Part shown: positions 27,501-39,500 of the stretch, piece after piece | How positions within the stretch are numbered: the first letter of the stretch is position 1 | Layout of the letters: the number at the start of each line of letters is the position of its first letter | Assembly: GCF_021130785.1 (NCBI RefSeq) | Contig: NC_060214.1 | Location: 2,011,001-2,075,000 of the forward strand | From: Homalodisca vitripennis | Lineage: Eukaryota > Arthropoda > Insecta > Hemiptera > Cicadellidae | Length of the DNA stretch: 64,000 nucleotides | Reading direction: 5' to 3' | Notes under the pieces: model-generated | What the model was told of the DNA's origin: nothing | Database searches by the model: none | What the model saw: the letters and a program-made list of their open reading frames with translations, nothing else | Program-made: the position numbers and the translations under genes

Positions 27501-30500
27501 AACAATTTGTTAATATATCCTGTACACACCACAGCCATATTTGAAAAAAGTTTGTATTATATGGGTATTAAACTTTACAACAAATTGCCTAACAATTTCA
27601 AACAAATGCCACAAGTTGAATTCTTAGATAGAATAAAAAGTATGTTTGTCAAAAAGGCTTACTACAAGATTTCCGAATTTCTAAATGACAAAAACATAAT
27701 AATTTAGTTATGAAGATTAAGTGTTTTCTCCTAAGAAACTTAATTTAATATAATACAAAATTCAATAATTGATCTCCATTTTGTTATTTGAATATTGTTA
27801 TATTGTTACCAATTTTATTGTTTGATTTATTCATGGTTTTATTAATTTTATTGTTTTACTAATTTTATTGTTTTACTAATTTTATTGTTTTATTTGTTAA
27901 TTGTTTTAGTAATTTATTGTTTTATTTGTTAATTATTTAACTAATTTTATTGTTTTATTTGTTAATTAGGTTAATGAATGATTGTTATTACATTATGGTG
28001 TACTACAATTTTAATGTTATCTGACTCAGGAATGCTTTACAAAATAAATGTTTGACATAGGTTTTAATACTGTTAATTAGTTTATAGTTAATTTATTCAT
28101 AGCTGAAAATATTAATACTGTTATTTAGAATAGAGCTTATTTATTTGTTAACAAATCATTTTAGCTAGAATCTTGTTAAATCTATTAGTACTAACGATGG
28201 GAGACCGAAAAAAGGGAAATTTCTGACTATGTCATCTGTCTTACCAGCATAGCTGGTATTACATCTTGTAAGATGTAATATGACAATAAACATTCATTCA
28301 TTCATTCATTCATTCAATCCCATATTGCATATGGAATAGGTGTGTATGGAGGAACCACAAATCAAAATTTTAATAAAATTCTTATCTTGCAAAAAAAAGT
28401 GCTGCGAATAATGTTAAAAATTGATAAGGAAGAATCAGTTAAAAATCATTTCACTGAACTAAATATTTTAACAGTGCATAGCCTTTACATTTTAGAATGT
28501 GTGATGTATGTTAAGACTCATCAGTCCAGTTTCAAGAGTCACTGTGAAAATCATACATATAACACTAGAAATAAGAAGGAATTAGTATTACCTAAGCATA
28601 ATTTGGAGTATTATAAAAAAAAAACTTCTTATGCTGGAATAAAATTTTTAAAATCAATTCCAAAAATAATATCAAGTGTTCGAGACATAAAGAAGTTCAA
28701 ATCAATGTTAAAAAAGTATTTAATTCAAAAGGCATTTTATTCATTTGCAGAATTTTATACAATATTATGATTTTACTCATAACTATTATAGTAACTTATT
28801 TTTAGTGACGCTATTTATTGTACTCATGTGCAAAATATAAATAAAGATATTAAATAAAAAAAAAAAAAATACTATAGAATTACGTAGGAGGTGTAATTAT
28901 GAATATTACTTCTGCTACAATTATGTAAGAACTGTAATCGAGAATATGACTTCTGCTTCGTGATTTTGTGTGCATTTTACTACTTATTATTAATCAGGTC
29001 AGGATCATCTGATTATACAATTATGTAAGAACTGTAATCTAGAATATGACTTCTGCTTCGTGATTTTGTGTGAATTTTACTACTTATTATTAATCAGGTC
29101 AGGATCATCTGTTTTGTTACTATACAATTATGTAAGAACTGTACTCAAGAATATGACATCTGCTTTGTGATTTTGTGTGCATTTTACTACTTATTATTAA
29201 TCAGGTCAGGATCATCTGATTATACAATTATGTAAGAACTGTAATCTAGAATATGACTTCTGCTTCGTGATTTTGTGTGAATTTTACTGCTTATTATCCT
29301 GTCTGTTTGTGCAACATCCCTGCCTGTTAGATCTCCTTGACATGAGATACTGTGCCTGTGTAGGTGAGGGCTGTACACCAGCTGGCAGTGGCCGGAGACT
29401 ACGCAGAAGCTGCAGTGGCAGTGAGGAGACACACGGCTGCGGCCGAGGCCCAGGGAGCTGACTTGTTGTGGCCAGCACAGCTTTACTCTCGACTGTGTGG
29501 CCGTAACACGACGATACTAACCGAGACAATCAGACTTGCCACACAGGTTGGTATTGCTAGATATATTTCTATAAATATGGGGAACAAGCACTGTACAATA
29601 CATAAACAAAGTATACCTAATGTTTCTGTGCTATTTGAACTGTTTGTACAGCCACAGATTTTTCACAAAAACCATCTTATACAAAATTTGCAACTGTTTT
29701 AAATCACACAGTACGCACTTAAAGATATACATAAAAATATACAGAGGCTTTACATATATATTAATCTGTTGCTATAGGTGTTGCTTGAGGTATTGATATC
29801 GTGCCGTGCCAATAAACAATCGTTATTTGTGATTGTGGGTCAGAACCCAAGGCACAAATTTGCTGAAGTGAGCCATAAGTTATTTTTGTCTGTTTAGGCA
29901 GTTTCATGGTGCAGTTTTCCAGAACAGGTTTTCTTCTCAATAGTTTGATTAACATTGTTATTGAAAAAGAAGAAAGATTTCACAACTACATTTACTTAAA
30001 TGGGTAATCATGAAAAGCCAAAGAGAGACCAAAAGCAGCACTAGCAAAAAGAAAAATAGACAATAGACAAACTCTTTATTTACAAATCATCAAGAAATGC
30101 AATGGCGTCAAATGTTACATGGTTAGTTTTTATTGAGAGTATTGCTCTTCTCTTTTCCAGTTCAGTAACTCATCCATGGTGTAGAATGGTCGGCTAGTAG
30201 CCATTTGGTCAGTGCTGTCTTCAGCCTCTGTCCTTGTAGCATTTTTATATCTTCAGGAAGATGCTTGAAGATTTTTCTGCCTATGTAGGATGGTTTCCTT
30301 TCAAATAGTTCAGTGTGGCAGGTGAAAATTTGAAGCATGGCGGGTGTTGTAGGTATGGATCATGGCTTTGTTCCAATTGCTCTTTGTCAACATGGACTAT
30401 GACTTCTCTGATGTATAGGCCGATAATCGTTATGATTCCCTGGTGAGGGAAGGCATCTCTGCAGCTTTCTCTTGGGCCACGGCCAGGCATCATTTTGACT

Positions 30501-33500
30501 GCTCTTTTCTTAAGTAGCAGTATTCTACTTAAGTTTCTTGCAGTTGTGCTCCCCCAAACTGCAAGGCCGTATCTTTAAGTGTGACTCAAATAATGCACAA
30601 AAGGCAATTTTTGTAGTTGCGTCATCACTGGCATGCTTTACTCTTTTTAAAACATATAGGTATGAATTCAGCTTTTTGGAGAGTATGTCAATGTGACTGT
30701 TCCATGATCAATTGCTATCAATAATCATTCCAAGGAATTTTGTCTGACTTTCCATTGATACATCAGGCAGTCCGGGAACTTCTTCTTGTCTCTTTCCAAA
30801 AGCTAATTGCTTGGTTTTTTTTCAGTGTTGACTACTAAATCGTTTTCGTAACGGTATTGATGGGCAGTGTTTAATGCAGTGTAGGAGTTAATGGCTAAGT
30901 TATTTGGTGAGGATTCTGACACTAGAAGTGTTGTGTCATCGACATACATCACGGGAGCGGTATGTCATTTAGTTGTTTGTGTAAAAACAAGAAGCTAAGA
31001 GCATAATTGACAAAAACAGACAGTACTAACCTGCCAATGAGCTTTCCTATTATATACACTTAGCTGAAGAATTACTTGTTTCTTTCCCCCCACCCCAAAG
31101 CACTATTTCGTGTTTTTTCATACCCGCTTGTCAGAAGTCTGTCAGATAAATTTACACACAAATCTACAATAAAATTTTTTACCAGATTTAGAGTTATATT
31201 TTATCTACACATCAAAATTCTAAAGTGGAAAATTTATTTGAACAAATTTTTACAAGTTTATATGTACTACAGATATTATTAGAGCTAGGCGTTTCATACG
31301 AAGCGTTTTAGCTTGATTTGTAAAGAGAGAAATATCAATTTTACTAACCTTAAAAGACATTACATTTAAAAGCATTTGAAAAATCACTAAGGTGAATGGA
31401 ATTTGATTGCACAAAAAAGTTGAGGAACTGTGTGTCTGTGTGTTGATAGGCGACACAGTTGAAGCCTCACGACACAAAGAGTCTGCTCGAGTTAGCCACA
31501 CAACACAGACTGGCCGGTCGACTGGCTGAGGCAAACAAGGCGTACCGGACGGTCACAAGGCTGGACGGCACCTGTACCGCGGCACTGTGTGGTCTCACCT
31601 TGGTACAGCTGGCACAGACCGGTCTCACTCAGCAGGTATATTCTACAATATAGAGTCTTTTGGTACTAATAAAGTTCTGATTTATACGATTCCTATAATA
31701 CAATGCGTCCAGTTGGTCAATATTTACCGTACAGGGTAATAAACAATGCCCTTGACCAACTGGACAGTTTTAGTTTGTAGGATCTTAATTAAATGTGAAT
31801 GTGGCATAACACAAAATCTTATATGTTTTGCCGTTGGTGATTGATCACCTTTCAGCAGACGACACCAGCGGAAAATGTTAAAACGTTGAATGATATGCAA
31901 TGATATATTGTTATGAGTGTATTTACTGAAAAGTGGTGCACAACAATGTATCATTACAGATATTTTCAACCTAAAATTTAAATGCAGCAATATATTGTTG
32001 TTGTGTAATAAATTTTTAAATCAGTATTATTTTTGCCAAATAATTCTAAATACAAGTCAATCAATAGAGAAATATATCTGCGTAAAAATAACAACTATAA
32101 TAAAATAACAACGTTCATGTAGAACATTCAGTGCCACTTTCCAGATTTTCAACAAATTGTCTGTCATTCATAGATATTTATTATTTTACTAATAGAGCAT
32201 TTGCTTTATCATATATACTTCAAATTATCTGGATTAGTTGTAAATAATATTTACTTTTATAATAAATTACTGCCAATAAAATATAAAGAAAAAATTGTTA
32301 TATTATTATTAGCAATCAAAATAAGGAAAAACTTTTTACATTATAAATATAACAATAATAACTAAAACCTTATTTGTATATAATTGTTGTGCCATTTGAT
32401 ATTTTTTTAAATCAGAAATTTTCAAGATCTAAAGAATAAGACTAATTTTTCATATCCCAATGTTATTATTTAGTAAAGCTACAATTTTTTTAGTACAATT
32501 TTACAAAAATGTTAGTTAAAGCTTATAAATTTATGGATTTATGCATATATATTTTAAAAATTGTATAAATTTTGGAGATGTAAAACATGTTTTTTTATCA
32601 GTCAGTGAAGTGTAATTATTCAAGTTACGTTTGCATGTGAAGAGTGTGTGCGCCGTGTTGTCTTCTCTACCACGTAAACTGCACTCACTGTCAGATGTAA
32701 TGCATCCCAAGGAGAAGAGACCATCTAAATGAAAGAATAGAAGTGGAAATGGTTCCAGACAACTTAGTGGCATGTAAATGAGAAGCAGTGAAAAAAATAT
32801 ATTGTTGAAACTGAATAAAGCAGAATCGAGATAAGTTCAAAAGCAGAAGAAGCAAACCTTAGAGATGAATAGGATGCACAGATGAATATGGGGAGATGTC
32901 ACCAGGTTACACCCTGTCCGGTTCATGATGCCTGGACAGAAATAAGATTTTTACCCAGTGAGGCATCTCTACATAACCCAGATTAGAGATTTTGGAACAC
33001 AATGTTCCACACCTTGTGCAAAAAACATATATTCAAGACGTGTGTTTAACGTTTTAGGATCTTAATGATACAAAAGCATTATTTGAAAAACATTGAATAT
33101 GTCTACAGGTGACACAGCAGGTGGAGTTCCTGGTGGAGGTGATGGGCACGCAGCCTAGCCCCGAGCTGTTGATGTTACGCTGTCAGTGTGAGCGAGACTG
33201 GGGACTGCTGGACAGGGCAGTGACACTGCTGACTGCTGCCCGCCTCACACCTCGCCTACGGTAGCAAGTATCTGGCCTGTCTCAACCCTGACCTGCTCAT
33301 GGAGATAGCTGACCTCTACCCTGACACTGTGAGTAGTGTGACATTCACTACTAAACCGTGAAACTGGATTCAAAACTAAACCCTCAGGAAAAAATAAAAA
33401 ATTCTTTAATTAGCTATGGATGTAAAAGTTATCATACTTTATTGAATTTCAAATTTGAGTTCCTAATCCTATACCATGGAATGATGATGTCACAGAGTGA

Positions 33501-36500
33501 ACTTAACATTGTTGGATGAGGGATGGAGATGCTTCCCCTAGATGTGGTGTTTCGCTTGATTGGACCGACAAGCAGCTCAGGATGTCCAGTATTGCCACAA
33601 CAAATGTGTTACACATTTGTTAATAAAAACAAAGCATACCACATCAGTGTGTGAGTGCAACAGTCACATAAAAGTTATAAAGGTGTCAAATTGACAAAAG
33701 CACTTTGATCAAGCTGATATTTAAGGACACCTGTTAGCAATCAAAATTCCATAAATACAGCATGTAACAAAAAAACTTTTGACAAGAATGCCATATTTTA
33801 TTGTAGCAGTGTTACTTTATTAGATTTTATTTTAGGATTGAGTACAGTACAATGAAAATGTTATTAAACTTCTATAGACGTTTAGAGATGATGTGTATTT
33901 GGCACATGATTTTATGTGGTTTAAGGTATTTAAGAAACATAAATATTTAATTACAAGTGGTTCAGAACCAATTACAAGAAGAACATTTCATTTAATTTTT
34001 GTGTTCTTCTTTCTGTGTGTGTAACCAGAATATGGTTGGGGTCTGCTTTGTTCAAACTTCGGTTGACAGTCCCTGATGGTTTGATTTCAGCACACTCTTT
34101 CGTTGTAGGAGTCTCCTACTTCACAGGAACTTTGAGTACTAATGGGAAAAAATGAGAATGTATCATGTGGAAAGACATCTCGAGAAAGATTTAATTTGTA
34201 AACTTTAAATTTTGTATTTTTGTTCACTTAATTTCTTCATATACAAGATGGTGCGTGTCCAACTATGGAATTGGGCTGAGCGCTGTTAAAGACTATCACT
34301 CTATACTTTGTGTCTGCTGGGGAATGTAAACATTTCTTTTTTGTACGATTGTCTGCCTGTCTATTTACCCGCAGGATTATTGCAGGTGGAGGGATTGGCC
34401 CGGCGAGTGGTGGTGCTGCGGCAGGTGGTGGACCAGTGTGGAGGCTTGGCGGGCGCGGTGTTGGGACTGGCTCGGGCACTGACCGCCAGCGGGGACTTGG
34501 GAGCCGCCACTCAGCTGCTAGCCAGAGTCGACCCGACCAACACGGACGCTCACCTCGTTCTGGCTCAGATACACCTAGCTCAGGTACAAGGCCAACACAT
34601 GACTACACATAGACTAACCTTATAATGTGGTTAAGTGCAGATCAGGTTAAGAACTAAGTAATGTATTATGTTTATATTAAAACTGTTTAAGGTTACATTA
34701 CAATGTTTTTATAAATATTAACTTTTTTTATTAAAAATGTTTATATTTTCTTGTCAATAATAGACTTAAGGTAAATGTATTTTGTATTAAATCCCACTCT
34801 ATTATATCGGTCCCCGTAAACTGGAATTAGATATTCTCTACCATGCACACTTTTTTCTCGTTTGCATCGAGCGTGGTATAAAACTGATGTTTTATAAGTT
34901 ACTTAGGTATAAGTTTAGATTTGTATTAATACTTCAAGTTTATATTTTTATTTGTTAATGTAAATTGTTATTAATTGTACTGTTGCCTTATTGTTATTTG
35001 AGTAATTACAAATTTTATCGGTTCTTTGTTTGTAGTTCACTTACCTAGCTTCCGGCAATGAATATTAGGTCTTGTTTCTGTTATTTATATTAAATTCTGT
35101 TTCAACTATTAGTCATTTGTTTATTATAGTTTCATAACTAAAACACGTAAATGTCTGTATATGATCTCTACTGACCAGTGTATAACTTAATGTGGCTACG
35201 CTGAACTGCGTTTCTTTGCAGCAAATAAAATAGCTGATTAAAAATTAATGTTAGATGTGAACAATGTAAGTATGGACTAATGAATAGTTTAAACTTGTGA
35301 CTTTTAGGCGTAGTAATCCTAAAACCGCACAGTTCTTGTGACCTAAGATTGACTTGTGTTAAAGTGTCCAGCTCCGAGTCAATGTTGTTGAGGGTGTTGC
35401 AGGACAAGTACGAGGAGGCCAACGCCAGCCTAGAGTTGGGTCTCAGCTACAACTTGCAGGTTCGGGAACGTCCTCTGTATCATGTGTTGCTGGGGGCCAT
35501 CCAGCGGCACCATGGTGACACCCAGGCCTGCGCCCAGTCCATGCGGACCGCTCTCTCACTCAACAAAGGTCAGTCCACAACTCATTTTATAAAGTAAAGA
35601 ATCCAGTTTATTTTCTGTTGTTGATGCTCAGTGAAGATCTACTTGTATGAAGTTTTAACGCTAATATTATGAACTAAGTAATGTTTTTTCAAGATAACTG
35701 CATTTCCAGACATGAGGGGACTGAATTATGTTAGTATAAAAGGGCTAGATTCGATTATGTCAATATGCGAATGTTATTGTATGTGTTGGTGTAGATTAAC
35801 CCTTCCCACCATACCTACATTATGTGTATGACTCTATGGTCGTTTATGTTATTTGAGTCTCGTTTAAATGCAATAACACTTTCTGCTCCAGGTTTCTATA
35901 TTAACTCTATAGTAAGCGTGGACATCATGATTGTGAACCTTTACGTGGGCCTGAGAGTTTTACGAATGGCAAAACTCTGAACTGCCAGGTTTTTTATCTT
36001 ACGGAATTTTAAAAACCGTTACTATTATTATCTTAAAGTGAATGTTTTTTTATTCTAATATGTAATTATAATTTCAAAAATTCCAAACCAGATCAGATTC
36101 AATTTGATTGATCTAGGAACAAACATTTTCAGCCTAGTATTTCTATAAGAACCAATTTTAGGAACGACCACATCAGTATGTAGATTTGCAAATTGGTTAT
36201 TAATCTAGGACAGTTTGAAGTTAAACCAGTGAAAATCTTCATATTGAATTACTTGTGGCAGTGACAGTAATGAAAAAAGACTAGCACTTCACTTTACTTA
36301 TGGTTTTTTAAAGAGTCAGACAATGTATGAATGAGCCTTAACAAGCTTAGTGGTTATAAAATATTTTTTTTTTGTATTCTATAAAGTACGTTATGCACGG
36401 ATGTACTTTAACATTTCAAATTGAACTTTCTTATTCCAATAAATAAAATTACATGTAAAGCTTTGTATGCTGTAATATTCTGTTTGGACATTATGAAAGA

Positions 36501-39500
36501 CCTTATGCAGTTGAGATGAAAGTCCGCCTGTAAGGTAACTATCATTATATTCTGATCCTTCGATACTCCGTTGCATCATTTCATTTTCTGAACATTGCAG
36601 AATGTGCGTTGAAACAACTATATAAGACAAGGATGTAGTATTTATTAAAGATTGTTGGATGCTTGTAGGTGAACAGCCCTTGACCGTAAGTGAGCTGGGA
36701 ACGCTGTATCTGGAACTGGTGGCGAGCTTGACCGCAGGTGGGAACACGAAGGAAGCGGCTCAAGCACTTGCCGAGGGGACCAAGGCATTGGAGGGCACAG
36801 AGCAGGAGAGTCGGCTGACAGTGGCGAGGGGAGAGTTGGCAGCAGTGAGTGGGGACTACACGGCTGCGTTGACTCTGCTGGCAACCGTGCAGCCAGGGGA
36901 GCCTTACTTCCTGCAGGTGAGTTGACTGTACCGTGTATATATACTTAATGGCACAAGTCCAGCTTCTCTTCCCACTCCAGTGGGTGGCTAGCTACTGGTG
37001 GACACAGAGCAGGAGAGTTGGCAGCAGTGAGTGGAGACTACACGGCTGCGTTGACTCTGCTGGCAACCGTGCAGCCAGGGGAACCTTACTTCCTGCAGGT
37101 GAGTTGACTGTACCGTGTATATATACTTAATGGCACAAGTCCAGCTTCTCTTCCCACTCCAGTGGGTGGCTAGCTACTGGTGGACACAGAGCAGGAGAGT
37201 TGGCAGCAGTGAGTGGAGACTACACGGCTGCGTTGACTCTGCTGGCAACCGTGCAGCCAGGGGAACCTTACTTCCTGCAGGTGAGTTGACTGTACCGTGT
37301 ATATATACTTAATGGCACAAGTCCAGCTTCTCTTCCCACTCCAGTGGGTGGCTAGCTACTGGTGGACACAGAGCAGGAGAGTTGGCAGCAGTGAGTGGAG
37401 ACTACACGGCTGCGTTGACTCTGCTGGCAACCGTGCAGCCAGGGGAACCTTACTTCCTGCAGGTGAGTTGACTGTACCGTGTATATATACTTAATGGCAC
37501 AAGTCCAGCTTCTCTTCCCACTCCAGTGGGTGGCTAGCTACTGGTGGACACAGAGCAGGAGAGTTGGCAGCAGTGAGTGGAGACTACACGGCTGCGTTGA
37601 CTCTGCTGGCAACCGTGCAGCCAGGGGAACCTTACTTCCTGCAGGTGAGTTGACTGTACCGTGTATATATACTTAATGGCACAAGTCCAGCTTCTCTTCC
37701 CACTCCAGTGGGTGGCTAGCTACTGGTGGACACAGAGCAGGAGAGTCGGCAGCAGTGATTAGGGACTACACTCACTTGTTAAGTTGTTATTATTGTTACT
37801 TTGAGTAGAAGAAACCTGTAAGCAAATTTATTTGGTCCTTAACAGAGAAATACAATAAAATTTTAAAATGATGGTATATGTGTAAACTGTGTAAAGAATA
37901 AAGAGATAGTACAAAAAGAATAGCTAGTACTGGTTAGGCTGAAATTTATTTTGATGTAGTTAGTTAAAATTCTCTCGTTAAATCAGTTTTTTAGTAGTAC
38001 ACACCATTTTTACACTAGTGCAATTATTGTTAAAACACTTCACTACTAGAGATTTGTTGACAAAATCAGCACCAATAACTAACTCATTATTTCTGTGCAT
38101 GGGAAACATTTGTTATATAATTTTTGTGGTCAGGCTCGCAAAAAGATGGCTGAGATTCATCTGCACAAGTTGAAGGATGAGCGGGCGTTTGCCGAGTGCT
38201 ACAAGCAACTGGTGACCAGCAAGCCTTCCACAGAGAATCTTCTGCTGCTGGGAGATGCTTACATGGCCATCCAGGTGAGATGGTAGACTACTGGTCTTCT
38301 ACAAAGATCAGATTCCAGAATCGATCAACGGAGTTCAAAAATAAATTCACTAGATTCAAAAATTGATCGACCAGATTCGAAAATCAGTTAACGGGATTCG
38401 ACAATCGAAGATGTGGAGATCCACCCGCTACGTCATTAATAATTGGCTGATTGGCATTACACACATTACCGATCGTTAAAATCCTGTACTTTGTTTTTGT
38501 AATTCCTGTAATCGTTTTTGTTGTACTTTGTTTAAGAAAAACCATATATAGTGTAATTAAGAAATTATTGTGCTTTTGTAAATGATATTTTGTTGCAGTT
38601 TTTTTTATGTTTACCACGTATCAGCTGCACAAGGGCAAGAACACAAACAATCGTTAATTTTTTTAACTTCACAGTTTTTTAAGTTCTATAAATATTTTCT
38701 CTATAAAGTACATTGTACATTTTTTTATCATGACTTAGAGAGAGAGAGAGAGAGAGATAGTTTGAAATTTAAGTTACACATACCTACGTGTTATAAATAT
38801 TGTGATACAAATATATATGCCCATATGATTTTCAGATTTAAGGTATAAATTATAAATCTTGTGTAAAGTGGGGTGTGGGGAGGGGAGGGGATATGACAGT
38901 TCTTATAATGCTATTTCTCTGAACCTCTTCCTCTCTGCATTTAAAATAAATTGGTGTTGTAAAATTACTTTTTATAGTAAGGCACTGTCTCTAAAGATTT
39001 AAGAATGACAGATATTGGATTGGAGATGATTTTGTTTAGATAGTACTTACTCTAAAAACAAAGTATTAGAATTAGAAATTTTAAAATTAGAAATCAATTT
39101 AAGATTTGAAATAACTGGATTTGTCCATCACTATGACCAACAAAGCTTAGTCACTTGAGTGTTGTGAGTACACCAGTACACTTGTACAAGTACGTTGGGT
39201 AACTAGCCTATCCCTGTCACTTGAGGTCTGTTAATTTGCAATATTTTGCTCACAAATACAAACTTTTTAAACTAGTACTTTACATTGACCTCTAATTTAC
39301 ATGAAATTAAGACAGCTGAGATAGTAGTTATAGGTCACATAGAACACAATCAACATGTTAAATCACAATACTTACCTCTACAGTTATGGTACAAAGTGTC
39401 ACTGAGAAATTGTGATACAAAATTTAATAATTTTTTGTAAGTAAAAGTGTAAAGTTTTAATGATTTTTCATGTACCCTCTACTGGTGAGAGCAACGTATT

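Larger units (their letters stand above)
22511..28317 (+). mobile_element. LINE B, nearly full-length CR1/L2-type retrotransposon nested in LINE A
   Basis: Complete-looking non-LTR element: a 5' untranslated region of about 1 kb with a tRNA-like patch, ORF1 at 23516-24790, ORF2 at about 24880-27707, and a 3' UTR ending in two short hairpins, gacaataaa and a (CATT)n tail. It sits inside codons of LINE A: the host codons break after 22510 and resume in frame at 28318. CATTCAA occurs at 22504-22510 and again at 28311-28317, consistent with a 7-base target duplication, although it merges with the tail repeat. ORF2 has several frameshifts, so this copy is inactive. Both LINEs lie in the same orientation as TTC21B. 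Confidence 0.88.

Noticed and set aside
36933..37676. Four identical 65-residue ORFs in a row
   Set aside because: They are one frame of the 182-bp array. The frame is not that of TTC21B, and the sequence includes intron-like DNA.
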